DNA from: Betaproteobacteria bacterium
Lineage (GTDB): Bacteria > Pseudomonadota > Gammaproteobacteria > Burkholderiales > Rhodocyclaceae
NCBI GenBank assembly: GCA_016720065.1
Contig: JADJXY010000001.1
Coordinates: 248,001-312,000 of the forward strand
Length of the DNA stretch: 64,000 bases
Direction: 5' to 3'
The position numbers were made by a program, and so were the translations under genes. Positions 30,701 through 39,589 of the stretch are shown in pieces (position 1 is the stretch's first letter; each line of letters opens with the position of its first letter). The notes under the pieces are model-generated. The model had not been told where the DNA came from, did no database searches, and was given only the letters and a program-made list of their open reading frames with translations.

Positions 30701-33700
30701 GCGGCGGTGGATAGATTGTCGATGTCGTCGGTCTGGATGGCGGCGATCTGGGCGGTGGTCATCACCTGCACCTGGGCGCTGGTGAGGGCCGCGACCTGGG
30801 CACTGGTGAGGGCGACGATCTGGGCCGTGGTGAGGGACGGGATGGCCAGGGTGGACAGGTTGGCGACATCCTGGCTGTCCAGGGCGGCGATCTGGGCCGT
30901 GCTGAGCTTGGAGACCTGGGTGGAGGTGAGGGCACCGACCTGGGTGGAGGTCAGGGCTGCCACCTGGGCGGTGGTGAGGGAGGCGAGATCGGCGGTTTCG
31001 ATGACGCGCACTTGGGCCGTGGTGAGGGCGGCGACCTGGGCGGTGGTGAGGGCCTGCACCTGGGCGGTGGTGAGGGCGATGACGGCCTGGGTGGACAGGG
31101 CGGCCACCTGGGCCGTGGTGAGGGCGGCCACCTGATCGGTGGATAGGGTCTTGACCTGGGCGGTGGTGAGGGCGGCGGTGGCGGAGGTGCTGAGGGCGGC
31201 GAGGTCTTCGGTTTCCAGGGCGGCGACCTGGGCGGTCGTCAGGGCGGCCACCTGGGTCGACGTGAGCGCCGAGGCATTGGTCGTCGTCCAGGCGGCGATC
31301 TGGGCGGTCGTGAGGGCGGCGATCTGGGCGGTGGTGAGCAGCCGAATTTCGCGGATGTCGTCCTGGGTAGAAGAAAGCGGATTGGTCAGGGCGGCGATCT
31401 GGGCCGTGGTGAGGGCACCCAGCTGATCGGGGGTGAAGGCGGCGACTTGGTCGGAGGTGAGGGCGGCCATATCGACGGTTTCGATGGCGCGCACCTGGGC
31501 GGTGCTGAGGGCGGCGACCTGGGCCGTGGTGAGGGCGGCGACCTGGGCCGTGGTGAGGGCGACGATCTGGGCCGTGGTGAAGCCGGCCAGGGCGCCAGTG
31601 GCCAGGGCCGCGAGGTCGGCGGTTTCGATGGCCTGGATCTGCGCCGTGGTCAGGGCGCCGAGTTGGGTCGAGCGCAGGGCGCCGGCCTGGGCGGTGGTGA
31701 GGGCGACGACCTGGTCGGTGGACAGGCGGGCGACGGCAGCCAGGGTGAGGGAGCCGATGTCGGCGGTTTCGATGGCGGCGATCTGGTCGCTGTCCAGGGC
31801 GGGAATCTGGGTGGTGGTGAGGGCGGCGACCTGGGCGGTGGTGAGGGCGACGATCTGGGCCGTGGTGAGGGCAGCGATGTCGTCCGTTTGCAGCACGCCG
31901 ATCTGGCCGGCGGTGAGGGCGGCGACCTGGGCCGTGCTGAGGGCGGCGACCTGGGTGGAGGTGAGGGCGACGATCTGGGCCGTGGTCAGCCCGGCGATGG
32001 AAGAGGGCGACAGCTGGGTGACGTCCAGGCCCGCCATCTGGGCGGTGGTGAGGGCGGCGATCTGGCCCGCGGTGAGGGCCGCGGTCTGGGGCGCGGTCAG
32101 GGCCCCCAGTTGGTCGGTGGTCATGCCCTTGATGGCCGCGGTGGTGATGGCGCGCAGGTCGGCGGTTTCCAGGGCGGCGACCTGGGCAGTGGTGAGGGCG
32201 GCGACCTGCCCGGAGGTAAGTGCGCTGGCCTGGCCGGTGGTCAGGGCGACGATCTGGTCCGTGGTGAAGGCGGCGAGGTCGGCGGTTTCCATGGCCGCCA
32301 CCTGGGAATTGGTCAGCTTGGCCACCTGGGCGGTGGTGAGGGCGGCCGTCTGGGCGGTGGTGAGGGCGCGAATCTGGGCCGTGGTGAGGGAGGTGATGGC
32401 GCCGGTGGACAGGGCGGCCACATCGGCGGTTTCCAGGGCGGCGATCTGGGCGGTGCTGAGGGCCGCGAGCTGCGCGCCGGTCAGGGCGTTGGCCTGGGCC
32501 GTGGTGAGGGCGACGATGTCGTCGGTCCCCAGGCCGGCCAGGGCGCCGGTGGAAAGCTTGGCCAGATCGGCCGGTTCCAGGGCGGCAATTTGAGCAGTGG
32601 ACAGCGCGACGATCTGGGCCGAGGTGAGAGAGCCGGTCTGGCCGGTGGTGAGGGCGACGATCTGGTCGGTAGACAGGGCGGCGACGTCGGCGGTTTCCAG
32701 GGCGGCGATCTGGGTGGAGATGAGCTTGCTGACCTGGAAGGTGGTGAGGGCCGCCACCTGGGCGGTGGTCAGCGCCTGGATCTGGGCCGAGGTGAGGGCG
32801 CTGAGGGCGCCGGTGGCCAGGGCGGCGAGGTCGGCGGTCTCGATAGCGGCCACCTGGGCGGTGGTCAGGGCCGCCAGCTGCGCGCCGGTGAGGGCGTTGG
32901 CCTGGGCGGTGGACAGGGCGACGATCTGCGCCGTGGTCAGGGCCCGTACGGCGGCGGTGGTGAGATTGTCGATATTGCCGACGTCGATGGCGGCGATTTG
33001 CGCCGTGGACAGGGCAGCCACCTGGGCCGAGGTGAGGGCGGCGACCTGAGTCGACGTGAGGGCGGCGACGTCGACGGTTTCCAGGGCAGCGACCTGGGCG
33101 GTGGTCAGGGCGGTGATCTGGGCGCCGGTCAGTTTGGAGACCTGGGCCGTGGTGAGGGCTTCGATCTGGGCGGTGGTGAGAGCCCGCACCTGGGTGGTGG
33201 TCAGGGAGGTGAGGGCGGCGGAGCTGAGGGCGGCAACATCGGCCGTTTCCAGAGCGGCGACCTGGGCCGTGGTGAGCTTGGCCGCCTGGGCCGCGGTGAG
33301 GGCCGCCACCTGGCCGGTGCTGAGGGCGACGATCTGAGCGGTGGTCAGGGCGGCGACGGCTGCGGTGGTGAGGTTGTCGATATCCGCCGTTTCGAGGGCG
33401 GCGATCTGGGCCGTGCTCATGGCGGCGATCTGGGCCGTGGACAGGGCGGCGATGTGGTCGCTGCGGAGGGCGGCGACGTCGGCCGTCTCCAGGGCGGCGA
33501 CCTGGGCGGTGGTGAGGGCGACGACCTGGGCCGTGGTGAGGGCGGCGACCTGGGCGGTGGTGAGGGCCGCGATCTGGTCGGTGGTGAGGGCGCGGACCTG
33601 CGTGGTGGACAGGGAAGCGATGGCCGCGGTGGTGAGGGCGGCGACATCGGCGGTTTCCATGGCCGCCAGTTGGGCGGTGCTGAGCTTGGGCGCCTGGGCG

Positions 33701-35097
33701 GTGGTGAGGGCGGCGGCCTGGGCGCTGGTGAGGGCGACGATCTGGGCGGTGGACAGGGCGGCGATGGCGGCCGTGGAGAGATCGTTGATGTCCACGGTTT
33801 CAATGGCGGCGATCTGAGCGGTGCTGAGGGCGGCGATCTGGGTGGTGGTGAGCAGGGCCACATGGGCGCCGGTCAGGGCGGCAACGTCGGCAGTCTCCAG
33901 GGCAGCGATCTGGACCGTGGATAGCGCCGAGAACTGGGCGGCAGTCAAGGCGCCGACCTGAGCGGTGGTCAGCGCCGCGATCTGGGCCGTGGTGAGGGCC
34001 GCCACCTGCGTCGTGGTGAGGGCGGCAATGGCCGAGGTGGTGAGGGCGGCGAGATCGGCTGTTTCCAGGGCGGCAATCTGGGCTGTGGTGAGCTTTGCGG
34101 CTTGAGTGGCGGACAGGGCGGCGGCCTGGCTGCTGGTGAGAGCGACGATTTGCGCCGTCGACAGGGCGGCGAGGGCAGTGGTGGAGAGGTTGTCGATGTC
34201 GGCGGTTTCGATGGCCGCGATCTGGGCCGTGGTCAGGGCTGCGGCCTGGGCGGACGTGAGGGTGTTGATCTGGCCTGAACTGAGGGCAGCAATGGCGGCG
34301 GTGGACAGCGCGGCCACCTGGGCCGTGGTCAGGGCGGCGACCTGGGTGTTGGTCAGGTTGAAGACCTGGGCGGTGGTGAGGGCTGCCACCTGGGCCGTGG
34401 TCAGCGCCACGAGTTGGGTGGTGGTGAGGGAATTGACGGCCGCGGTGGTGAGGGCGGCGACATCGGCGGTTTCCATGGCCGCCAGTTGGGCGGTGGTCAG
34501 TCTTGACGCCTGGGTATTGGTGAGGGCCGCCGCCTGGGCGGTGGTTATGGCGACGATCTGGTCGGTGGTCAGGGCGCTGAGGGCGAGGGTGCCGATGTTG
34601 TCGAAATCGCCGGCCTCGATGGCGGCGATCTGCGCCGTGGTCAGGGCGCTCAGTTGCGACGAGGTGAGGGCATTGACCTGGGCAGTTGAGAGGGCAACGA
34701 TGCCGGCGGTGGAAATGGCGGCCGCCTGGGCGGTGGTCAGGGCCGCGATCTGGCCGACGGAGAGGGCGGCGATCTGGGCGGTGGTGAGGACGGCCACGTC
34801 GGCGGTTTCCATCGCAGCGATGCGGTCGGTGGCAAGGCGCGCGAGATCGGCGGGTTCGATGGCCGCCACCTGGGCGGTGGTCATGGCCACGATCTGCGCC
34901 GTGGTGAAGGCGGGGAACTGGGTGGTGCTGAAGGCCGCGATGTTGGCCGTGGTGATGACCTGGATCTGGTCGGTGGTGAGGGCGGGTATCTGTGCGGTGG
35001 TGAAGGCTGCCACGTCGTCGGTGGTCATCGCCGCAATGTCGTCGGTCGAAATTGCCGCGATTTGTGCCGTGGTCATGCCGCTATCGATGATGCTCAT
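18712..35097 (-). CDS. Giant octapeptide-repeat type I secretion substrate (two frame slips)
   Basis: The open frame runs 35097 to 29920, moves to another frame to about 28541, then returns to the first frame to 18712. The slips are a missing base in a CCC run (29935-29937) and an extra base in a CCC run (28539-28541). They cancel, so the total of 16386 nt stays divisible by three and gives about 5461 aa. The start ATG 35097 has GAGGAG 5 nt upstream. After MSIIDSG come about 656 octapeptides, consensus [TS]T-x-Q-[VI]-A-A-L, then a 206-aa C-terminus with calcium-loop motifs (DLNGDGVDTVG, DLDGNGSIDDG, DDNGDGVVDG, DVNQDGTSQGDE) and an acidic/hydrophobic tail ending DSQDWLL. There is no signal peptide, no Cys, few Lys/Arg and no GGxGxDxxx RTX repeats. 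I infer export by the nearby type I system and a cell-surface or matrix role. Confidence 0.85.
28539..28541 (-). other. Frame slip 2 (extra base) in the giant gene
   Basis: Read on the minus strand, CAG GGT GGC TGC replaces the expected CAG GTG GCT GCC. Removing one base of this C/G triplet restores the octapeptide phase (VAALATAQV). Downstream of it the frame is open to the end of the gene. Confidence 0.75.
29935..29937 (-). other. Frame slip 1 (missing base) in the giant gene
   Basis: Minus-strand reading gives L-E-T-G-T-S-P-A-stop. Adding one G to the GGG run gives E-T-G-D-L-A-R-L-N-P-E-Q, which fits the ETxDL pattern seen every 40 residues. The next open frame starts in the same bases. 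Confidence 0.75.
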
Positions 35098-35447
35098 TTT
35101 GTCTCCTCACCAACACGCAAAAAGGTCATGCCCGCCCGTCCCTCGCGGGGTATGGGCTGACCCTACCCATTCGTACCGTACCTTAACGGCTCAATCGGAC
35201 GGGAACTTTACGGTTCCCTGGAGTGTGCTGCGCAGCGGGCCCGGAGGAATCGCCATAAAGTGATAAAAATGGCGAAATCAAAGCATTGTTGCAGAGCAAA
35301 AAGGCGTAGTATCAAATTTGTGAATTCTGATACTAGCACGAAAAAAGGCCAAGTCAATTCGGCCCCTCGGGCAGCCAGGAGCTCTGGCGGCAGGGTCAAT
35401 GCGGAGGTGAAACGGCGTGCGGGGGGCGCCAGGGAGGCGCGGAGGGG
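35098..35447. promoter_or_regulatory. Upstream region of the giant gene with a perfect inverted repeat
   Basis: About 350 bp between the giant gene and the split tRNA contains no gene. TAGTATCA (35307-35314) and TGATACTA (35328-35335) form a perfect 8-bp inverted repeat in an AT-rich stretch, a candidate operator or hairpin about 210 bp before the start codon. A GC-rich stretch between (35125-35150) can also fold. No confident -10/-35 pair could be assigned. Confidence 0.35.
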
Positions 35448-35495
35448 TGGTGGGCCCGCAGGGGCTCGAACCCTGGACCAAAGGATTATGAGTCC
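35448..35495 (-). pseudogene. 3' half of a split tRNA-Ile(CAU) gene
   Basis: Minus-strand sequence GGACTCATAATCCTTTGGTC, followed by a complete T-arm (CAGGG/CCCTG around TTCGAGC), the acceptor 3' strand CGGGCCC, discriminator A and CCA. It starts at the anticodon stem, and the D-arm and acceptor 5' strand are absent here. Joined to 43441-43483 it gives an intact 77-nt tRNA with anticodon CAT, so this is one end of the insertion, not a free-standing gene. Confidence 0.9.
35482..35495. repeat. Left attachment-site repeat
   Basis: AGGATTATGAGTCC, identical to 43441-43454. On the tRNA strand it is GGACTCATAATCCT, the anticodon stem-loop, which is itself partly self-complementary (GGA/TCC). Confidence 0.85.
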
Positions 35496-35694
35496 CACTC
35501 CTCTAGACTTCGAAAAACCTCTTAGGTGGTTGATTGTAAAGACAATGTATAGAAATCAGAACGAGCGACAAGCCGCGGATCGATGACCAGATCGGGACCA
35601 TATGCCACCGGAAGTACCGGAAATGGACCGAAGGACGTTCCCGCTTATGCAGCGTTGTCCATCGGGTTAATGACTGGAAGTGTCCCGTAATTCA

Positions 35695-36255
35695 TCAGTC
35701 GCCGGCGAGGTCGGCACCATCGGTGTTCTCTGCGTCAGGAGTTTCGAAGGCTAAGTGCCCTTGGCGATCGGCCGGGTCGCGTTCCAGCTCGAAAGTACGA
35801 ATAACCTTCAAGCCAAACTGCTTGGCGATCGTGCAGATGTGTCCGTCATCAGCGTAAATCGCCTCAACTCGCTCGACACTTGCAATCGCCACAATCTGTC
35901 GGTCGAATTTGACCTTGGCGCGGATGTTTTCCTTCCCTTTCGCTTTCAGTCCAAATCGAGAGATCGCATCAGCACATTCGATAGCGGCACGTGTGTCAAA
36001 AGGGGCGACCCGAAATGGGCTCGTCTGGAGGATCTGGATGTATTCATTTGCGGCATCACCAGCGTGGACAAGTACCTCTGCCAGCACTGGCGCGGGAATT
36101 ATGACCTTCGTCTTGTTCTTGCTAAGCGTCTTGATCAGGAACTCAACGCGCTGCTTGGCATGTTCAAGCGGCAGATTGGTTTCAGGGTCAAGCGGGGGTC
36201 TCGCGTCCGGCTGAAGCGCCAGCAGAAGGGTGCTGGTATCGAACAGGACGGTCAA
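35695..36255 (-). CDS. PIN-domain protein
   Basis: A 186-aa protein with the PIN nuclease pattern: an N-terminal LTVLFDTSTLLLAL (first Asp), an acidic residue in APVLAEVLVHAG, and a C-terminal acid pair in AIYADDGHICTIAK. PIN proteins are usually Mg-dependent RNases and often toxins. The start is taken as TTG 36255, two bases after the stop of the upstream gene (TAATTTG), since the longer frame would overlap that gene. The tight coupling suggests a two-gene module. Catalytic acids look conserved, but specificity is unknown. Confidence 0.7.
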   Translation of the reverse strand: MTVLFDTSTLLLALQPDARPPLDPETNLPLEHAKQRVEFLIKTLSKNKTKVIIPAPVLAEVLVHAGDAANEYIQILQTSPFRVAPFDTRAAIECADAISRFGLKAKGKENIRAKVKFDRQIVAIASVERVEAIYADDGHICTIAKQFGLKVIRTFELERDPADRQGHLAFETPDAENTDGADLAGD

Positions 36256-36256
36256 A

Positions 36257-36988
36257 TTAGTTACTCCGCAGCTTTTGCCAAGCCGAGAGCGGATCTTCCA
36301 TCCGCTTCCAGTCACTACCTTCGACCGCCTGTAGCGCCGCCACAGCCTCGATCAGGCTTCGCTCTTCAATCGGTTCAAACCCCTGCACGCTGAAGCTTTC
36401 CAATTCCCACACAGCTTCCTCATTCCGGCTCCAAGTCCCGGTTCCGGTTACGCGGACCGGGCAGAAGAGGTGATTGGCCATGCTTTTAGCGACATCGCGG
36501 CTGGTAGTGACCAACTTGTAATCTTGACCATCCGGTCCGACAAGCTGAATGTGAATCGTCCGATCCTTGCCGCCAACGCGAACAATTTCCCCATCCAGTA
36601 CGCCAGCTTCTCTGATCGGCCCGATACGTTTGGGAATCTGCTCGTCAACGCCTGGGAACTTGAATATTTGCGCGGTTCCTCGCTTCAACGTCCCGCGCGC
36701 ACCGTCTTCCCGGAGCAGTGCGTTGATGTTGCGGATCGACCGCAACATATCACTCGGTGCGTCGGCGCGATGAGCTAACGCGAGGCGTTCACTAACCCGC
36801 TGAACATCATCGCGGTCAACATGGGCAATGACATGGGTACTGCCCTTCCGCAACTTGCCAAAATGGACACGCTCCGAGCTACCCATGAGGGCGGCGAATT
36901 CCAGCATGTACCTCGCCAGACGATCCATAGGAATCGTGGCGGGCGTGTATGCCGTGATGCGCAAGTCGAAGTCGCAAATCTCTTCCAT
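36257..36988 (-). CDS. Hypothetical protein paired with the PIN gene
   Basis: A 243-aa protein starting MEEICDFDLRITAYTPATIP. It has no membrane segment and no motif I can name. The N-terminal half looks alpha/beta and the C-terminal part (from about residue 120) resembles a small beta-rich domain (GEIVRVGGKDRTIHIQLVG). A perfect TATAAT hexamer lies at 36998-37003, 10 nt before ATG, without a Shine-Dalgarno, so the mRNA may be leaderless. By position it could be the regulator or antitoxin of the PIN protein, though it is long for a classical antitoxin. Confidence 0.65.
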   Translation of the reverse strand: MEEICDFDLRITAYTPATIPMDRLARYMLEFAALMGSSERVHFGKLRKGSTHVIAHVDRDDVQRVSERLALAHRADAPSDMLRSIRNINALLREDGARGTLKRGTAQIFKFPGVDEQIPKRIGPIREAGVLDGEIVRVGGKDRTIHIQLVGPDGQDYKLVTTSRDVAKSMANHLFCPVRVTGTGTWSRNEEAVWELESFSVQGFEPIEERSLIEAVAALQAVEGSDWKRMEDPLSAWQKLRSN

Positions 36989-37804
36989 GATTACTAAATT
37001 ATATAGACCTGGATGACCTCTGTATGTAGCTAGATTCCCTCCGGGAAAACGCTCAAAGGCCGAACTCGCCCGCCCATAGGAGTAGCACAAATGGAGCGTG
37101 GTGCAAGCCCCCCCCCCTCGCGCCATTTTCAATTCCGTACAGGCTCGCCAAGTGAGCCTCACGAAAAATTACGGGTATCCGTAATCCGTGGTTGATCGCC
37201 CCATCGCCTACCGCAATGCAGCAAGCTGGTTCGCATCTCTTGCGGACTCAAAAAAACGGGAGTGGCTCTGTTCGACCCACAACGGTCTGATGATGTTCGC
37301 AAGCCAGATGGCGGCTTTCCGATCCTGAACCTGCCTGTTGAGCTTTGATGCTCACCGTCTCCGCTTCGGCCAATCCGATCATTGAGGTGTGTCTCCACTA
37401 ACGGCCGCAAGGTGCAGGTCTGCTGACAGTCATGATCCACCGCTCGGGACTTACTCCATTGCGGCCATTCTTTTTACCGTTCGCTCCGAAGTGGTCGTGT
37501 ATTTAAGGGTGCCCCTTCTTTTCCGTACGTTGGGCTAGCGCAGTCGCCGCATTGGCGGATTACCTACGCCACACCAACGGTATAACTCATTACCGCTGCA
37601 TACCCCGAAGCGACGCGCTAGCTTCCGCAATGACCACGGTTGCCGAAACTGCGGAGACTGCTGAAGCACTGCGCCTGCGCTCGTCATTTTTGGGCCGTTT
37701 GTAAGGTATTCGATCGAGGATCGACTATTTCGCAGAAGCGCTGATAGCCGAGCGTCAGGCTTCCACTACTTCCTTTTCATCAACAACATCAGGAGTGCCA
37801 TTTA
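36989..37804. other. Long gene-poor stretch inside the island
   Basis: About 800 bp with no frame I trust. Two small perfect hairpins occur: AGGCTC/GAGCCT at 37141-37159, and ATTACGG-GTAT-CCGTAAT at 37168-37185. The right end holds the leader of the catalase-like gene with AGGAG 9 nt before its ATG. It may contain decayed DNA from earlier insertions. Confidence 0.5.
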
Positions 37805-38812
37805 ATGAAACCACCTTTCGTATTCGCCGTTGCAGCCGTTGCCGTCCTCTCTGCCGTAAATGCCTTTGCGCAATCGCCCGCCCCGGTGGACCCTTCTGCC
37901 TTCGTTGATCAGTTTGAGGCCACCTTCGGCAAGTTCGAGGATACCGCCGGTCAGGCGCCAAGGGCATTTGTGCGATGGGCGAATTCGTCGGCACCTGCAG
38001 ATGCCCGCTCTCTTTCCACCGCCTCGGCCTTCAGCGGCAAACCGGTGCCCGTGATCGTGCGCTTCTCAGTCGGAGGTGCCAATCCGAAGGCGCCTGATAA
38101 CGCCAAGTCACAACGCAACATGGCGCTGCAATTCGATCTGCCCGGCGGTGAGCAATGGCAGATGGGCAATATTTCCGCTCCCGTTTTTGGCGCCTCATCG
38201 CCACAGCAATTCATCGCGCTGGTTGCCTCCCGCCAGCCTGACCCCGCAACCAAGGCTGCCGACCCCGCCAAGGTCAAGGCATTCAATGAGGGCAACCCCG
38301 ATGTGCTGCTTTTGCCAAAATACCTGGCTTCGCAGCCCGTGCCGGCTAGTTTCGGCAGCATCAACTACTGGGGTGTGCATGGCTTTGGCTTCGTCGCTGC
38401 CAACGGTACAAAGCAATTCGGCAAGTGGATTTTCGAGCCCGCTGCCGGCGTCCAGGGCCTGAGCGACGAAGAAGCCAAGGCCAAAGGCCCAAGCTTCCTT
38501 TTTGATGACTTGCGCCAACGGGTCAAGGAAGGCAAGGTCGCGTTCAACTTCAATCTGGAACTGGCTCAGCCGGGGGACAAGATCGATAACGCGACGGTTC
38601 CGTTGCCGCAAGGCCGCAAGAAAGTCACGCTGGGAATGCTCAAGATCACTTCGGTATCGGATGACGCGGGCGGTCCCTGTCTCAGCATCACTTACAACCC
38701 CATGATTCTGCCCAAGGGTGTGGAAGCTTCGGCTGACCCGATGCTGGCCGCGCGCGCAGCGCCTTATGCAATTTCGCTGGGACGTCGCTTGGGCGAGGGT
38801 GCCAAGCAGTAG
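37805..38812 (+). CDS. Periplasmic catalase-family (SrpA-like) protein lacking the distal His
   Basis: A 335-aa protein with a Sec signal peptide (AVNAFA, cleavage before QSP, about residue 22). The small-catalase fold is recognisable from VPVIVRFSVGGANPKAPD, MALQFDLPGGEQWQMG and the C-terminal MLAARAAPYAISLGRR, whose Tyr would be the proximal haem ligand. At the position of the usual NHAKG distal histidine the sequence reads GQAPRAFV, so the catalytic His appears replaced. It may bind haem but be a poor peroxidase, or act on another substrate. It is convergent with the TVP38-like gene. Confidence 0.75.
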   Translation: MKPPFVFAVAAVAVLSAVNAFAQSPAPVDPSAFVDQFEATFGKFEDTAGQAPRAFVRWANSSAPADARSLSTASAFSGKPVPVIVRFSVGGANPKAPDNAKSQRNMALQFDLPGGEQWQMGNISAPVFGASSPQQFIALVASRQPDPATKAADPAKVKAFNEGNPDVLLLPKYLASQPVPASFGSINYWGVHGFGFVAANGTKQFGKWIFEPAAGVQGLSDEEAKAKGPSFLFDDLRQRVKEGKVAFNFNLELAQPGDKIDNATVPLPQGRKKVTLGMLKITSVSDDAGGPCLSITYNPMILPKGVEASADPMLAARAAPYAISLGRRLGEGAKQ

Positions 38813-38929
38813 TGACTGCCAACATAAGGCCGGGTGGTTCACGCCGATCCTGAATCGGCAGCCCGGCAGCAATTTCATGTGTGTTGCAGGCCGAGGGTCG
38901 CCTAGTCATTGCGCCCTGCCTGGAATTCC

Positions 38930-39520
38930 CTAAGCATGGATTCCCACGATGCGCGCGAACTGGTCGAAGAACAGGCAATACGCGGCAATCGGCAGTGGCA
39001 GGCCGAGCAGTGTTCCCACCAGGTAGTTGGGGAAGCGAACGCCAGATAAAGCGAGCGCGACATTGAGCGCTGGCAGGGTTTGAAACATCAGGCGGAGGAC
39101 TACCACGCAAGCCACCGGCTTTGCGTCCAGGTGGGCGAAGGCGCGCTTTGCGACTGGATGTTCGAATTCGCGCAGCGCATTGCCGCCGATCTGGCGGACG
39201 ATCATGAAGGCGACAACGCAGGCCATCGATGCGCCCAGCCAGGTCGCAATGCCGCCATATAGGGGACCAAGGGCGAGTACCGCTGCGGCGAGGAATATCC
39301 AGCCGGGCACAAGCAGCAGGTTGCCGAGCGCGAAAAGTGCAACGAATATCGTGAACCCGCTGGCCGGGTGCATCAGCAGTTTGTCGCGGATCGCCGCCAG
39401 CGAAAAATGCTCGTTCAGGCCGAACGAGGCAACGCTACCGGCGAGCAACGCGAGGAAGGCGAGTACGGCCAGCAGGCGGCCGTGCCGCGAGAGCAGCGTG
39501 CGTTCAGGCACGCCGTTCAT
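38930..39520 (-). CDS. TVP38/TMEM64 (VTT-domain) membrane protein
   Basis: A 196-aa integral membrane protein with about five hydrophobic spans. The VTT core is seen in NLLLVPGWIFLAAAVLALGPLYGG and VVVLRLMFQTLPALNVALALSG, each quoted in part, with the family's Gly/Pro pattern. The start ATG 39520 (MNGVPERTLL) was chosen because the frame upstream reads into the Z1-like fragment. DedA/TVP38 relatives act in lipid transport. Its promoter region appears replaced by the junction at about 39540. Confidence 0.75.
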   Translation of the reverse strand: MNGVPERTLLSRHGRLLAVLAFLALLAGSVASFGLNEHFSLAAIRDKLLMHPASGFTIFVALFALGNLLLVPGWIFLAAAVLALGPLYGGIATWLGASMACVVAFMIVRQIGGNALREFEHPVAKRAFAHLDAKPVACVVVLRLMFQTLPALNVALALSGVRFPNYLVGTLLGLPLPIAAYCLFFDQFARIVGIHA

Positions 39521-39589
39521 CCACCTACCCCGGGGATCCCCGAAAGCGGGTTGGGTAGCAGGTCGAGTGTAATATTCTTTGGATTCAGC

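Larger units (their letters stand above)
19333..35076 (-). repeat. Array of 24-bp coding repeats (octapeptides) with 120/240-bp superperiod
   Basis: 15744 bp equals 656 units of 24 bp. Each unit codes [TS]T-x-Q-[VI]-A-A-L. Every fifth unit is replaced by E-T-[AV]-D-[LIV]-x-x-L. Blocks alternate between ETAD[VI]AAL-TTAQVVAL-type and ETADLAAL-ST-x-A-I-type, giving a 40-aa basic module and an 80-aa pair. Synonymous sites vary between units (GCC/GCG, CTC/CTG, ACC/ACG) while the protein pattern holds, so most units are not recent copies. Deviations include a 17-residue break at about 31338-31390 and one 7-residue unit. Confidence 0.92.

Noticed and set aside
19333..35076. CRISPR-like array because of regular short repeats
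   Set aside because: Units are contiguous, coding, without unique spacers, and no cas genes are nearby.
19333..35076. TAL-effector-like repeats (LTxxQVVAI resembles the first TALE helix)
   Set aside because: TALE repeats are 33-35 residues with a hypervariable pair and a second helix. Here the whole unit is eight residues, so only a helix-cap-like motif is shared.
18712..35097. Classical RTX toxin or adhesin
   Set aside because: No GGxGxDxxx nonapeptides are present; the calcium-type loops are confined to the last 206 residues and are DxNxDG-like.
36257..37162. Longer start at 37162 for the PIN partner
   Set aside because: The extra 58 residues cross the promoter-like TATAAT region and look non-coding; ATG 36988 fits better.
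37163..37800. Short frames in the gene-poor island segment (for example 37159-37440 minus)
   Set aside because: No ribosome binding site or recognisable domain, and composition looks non-coding.
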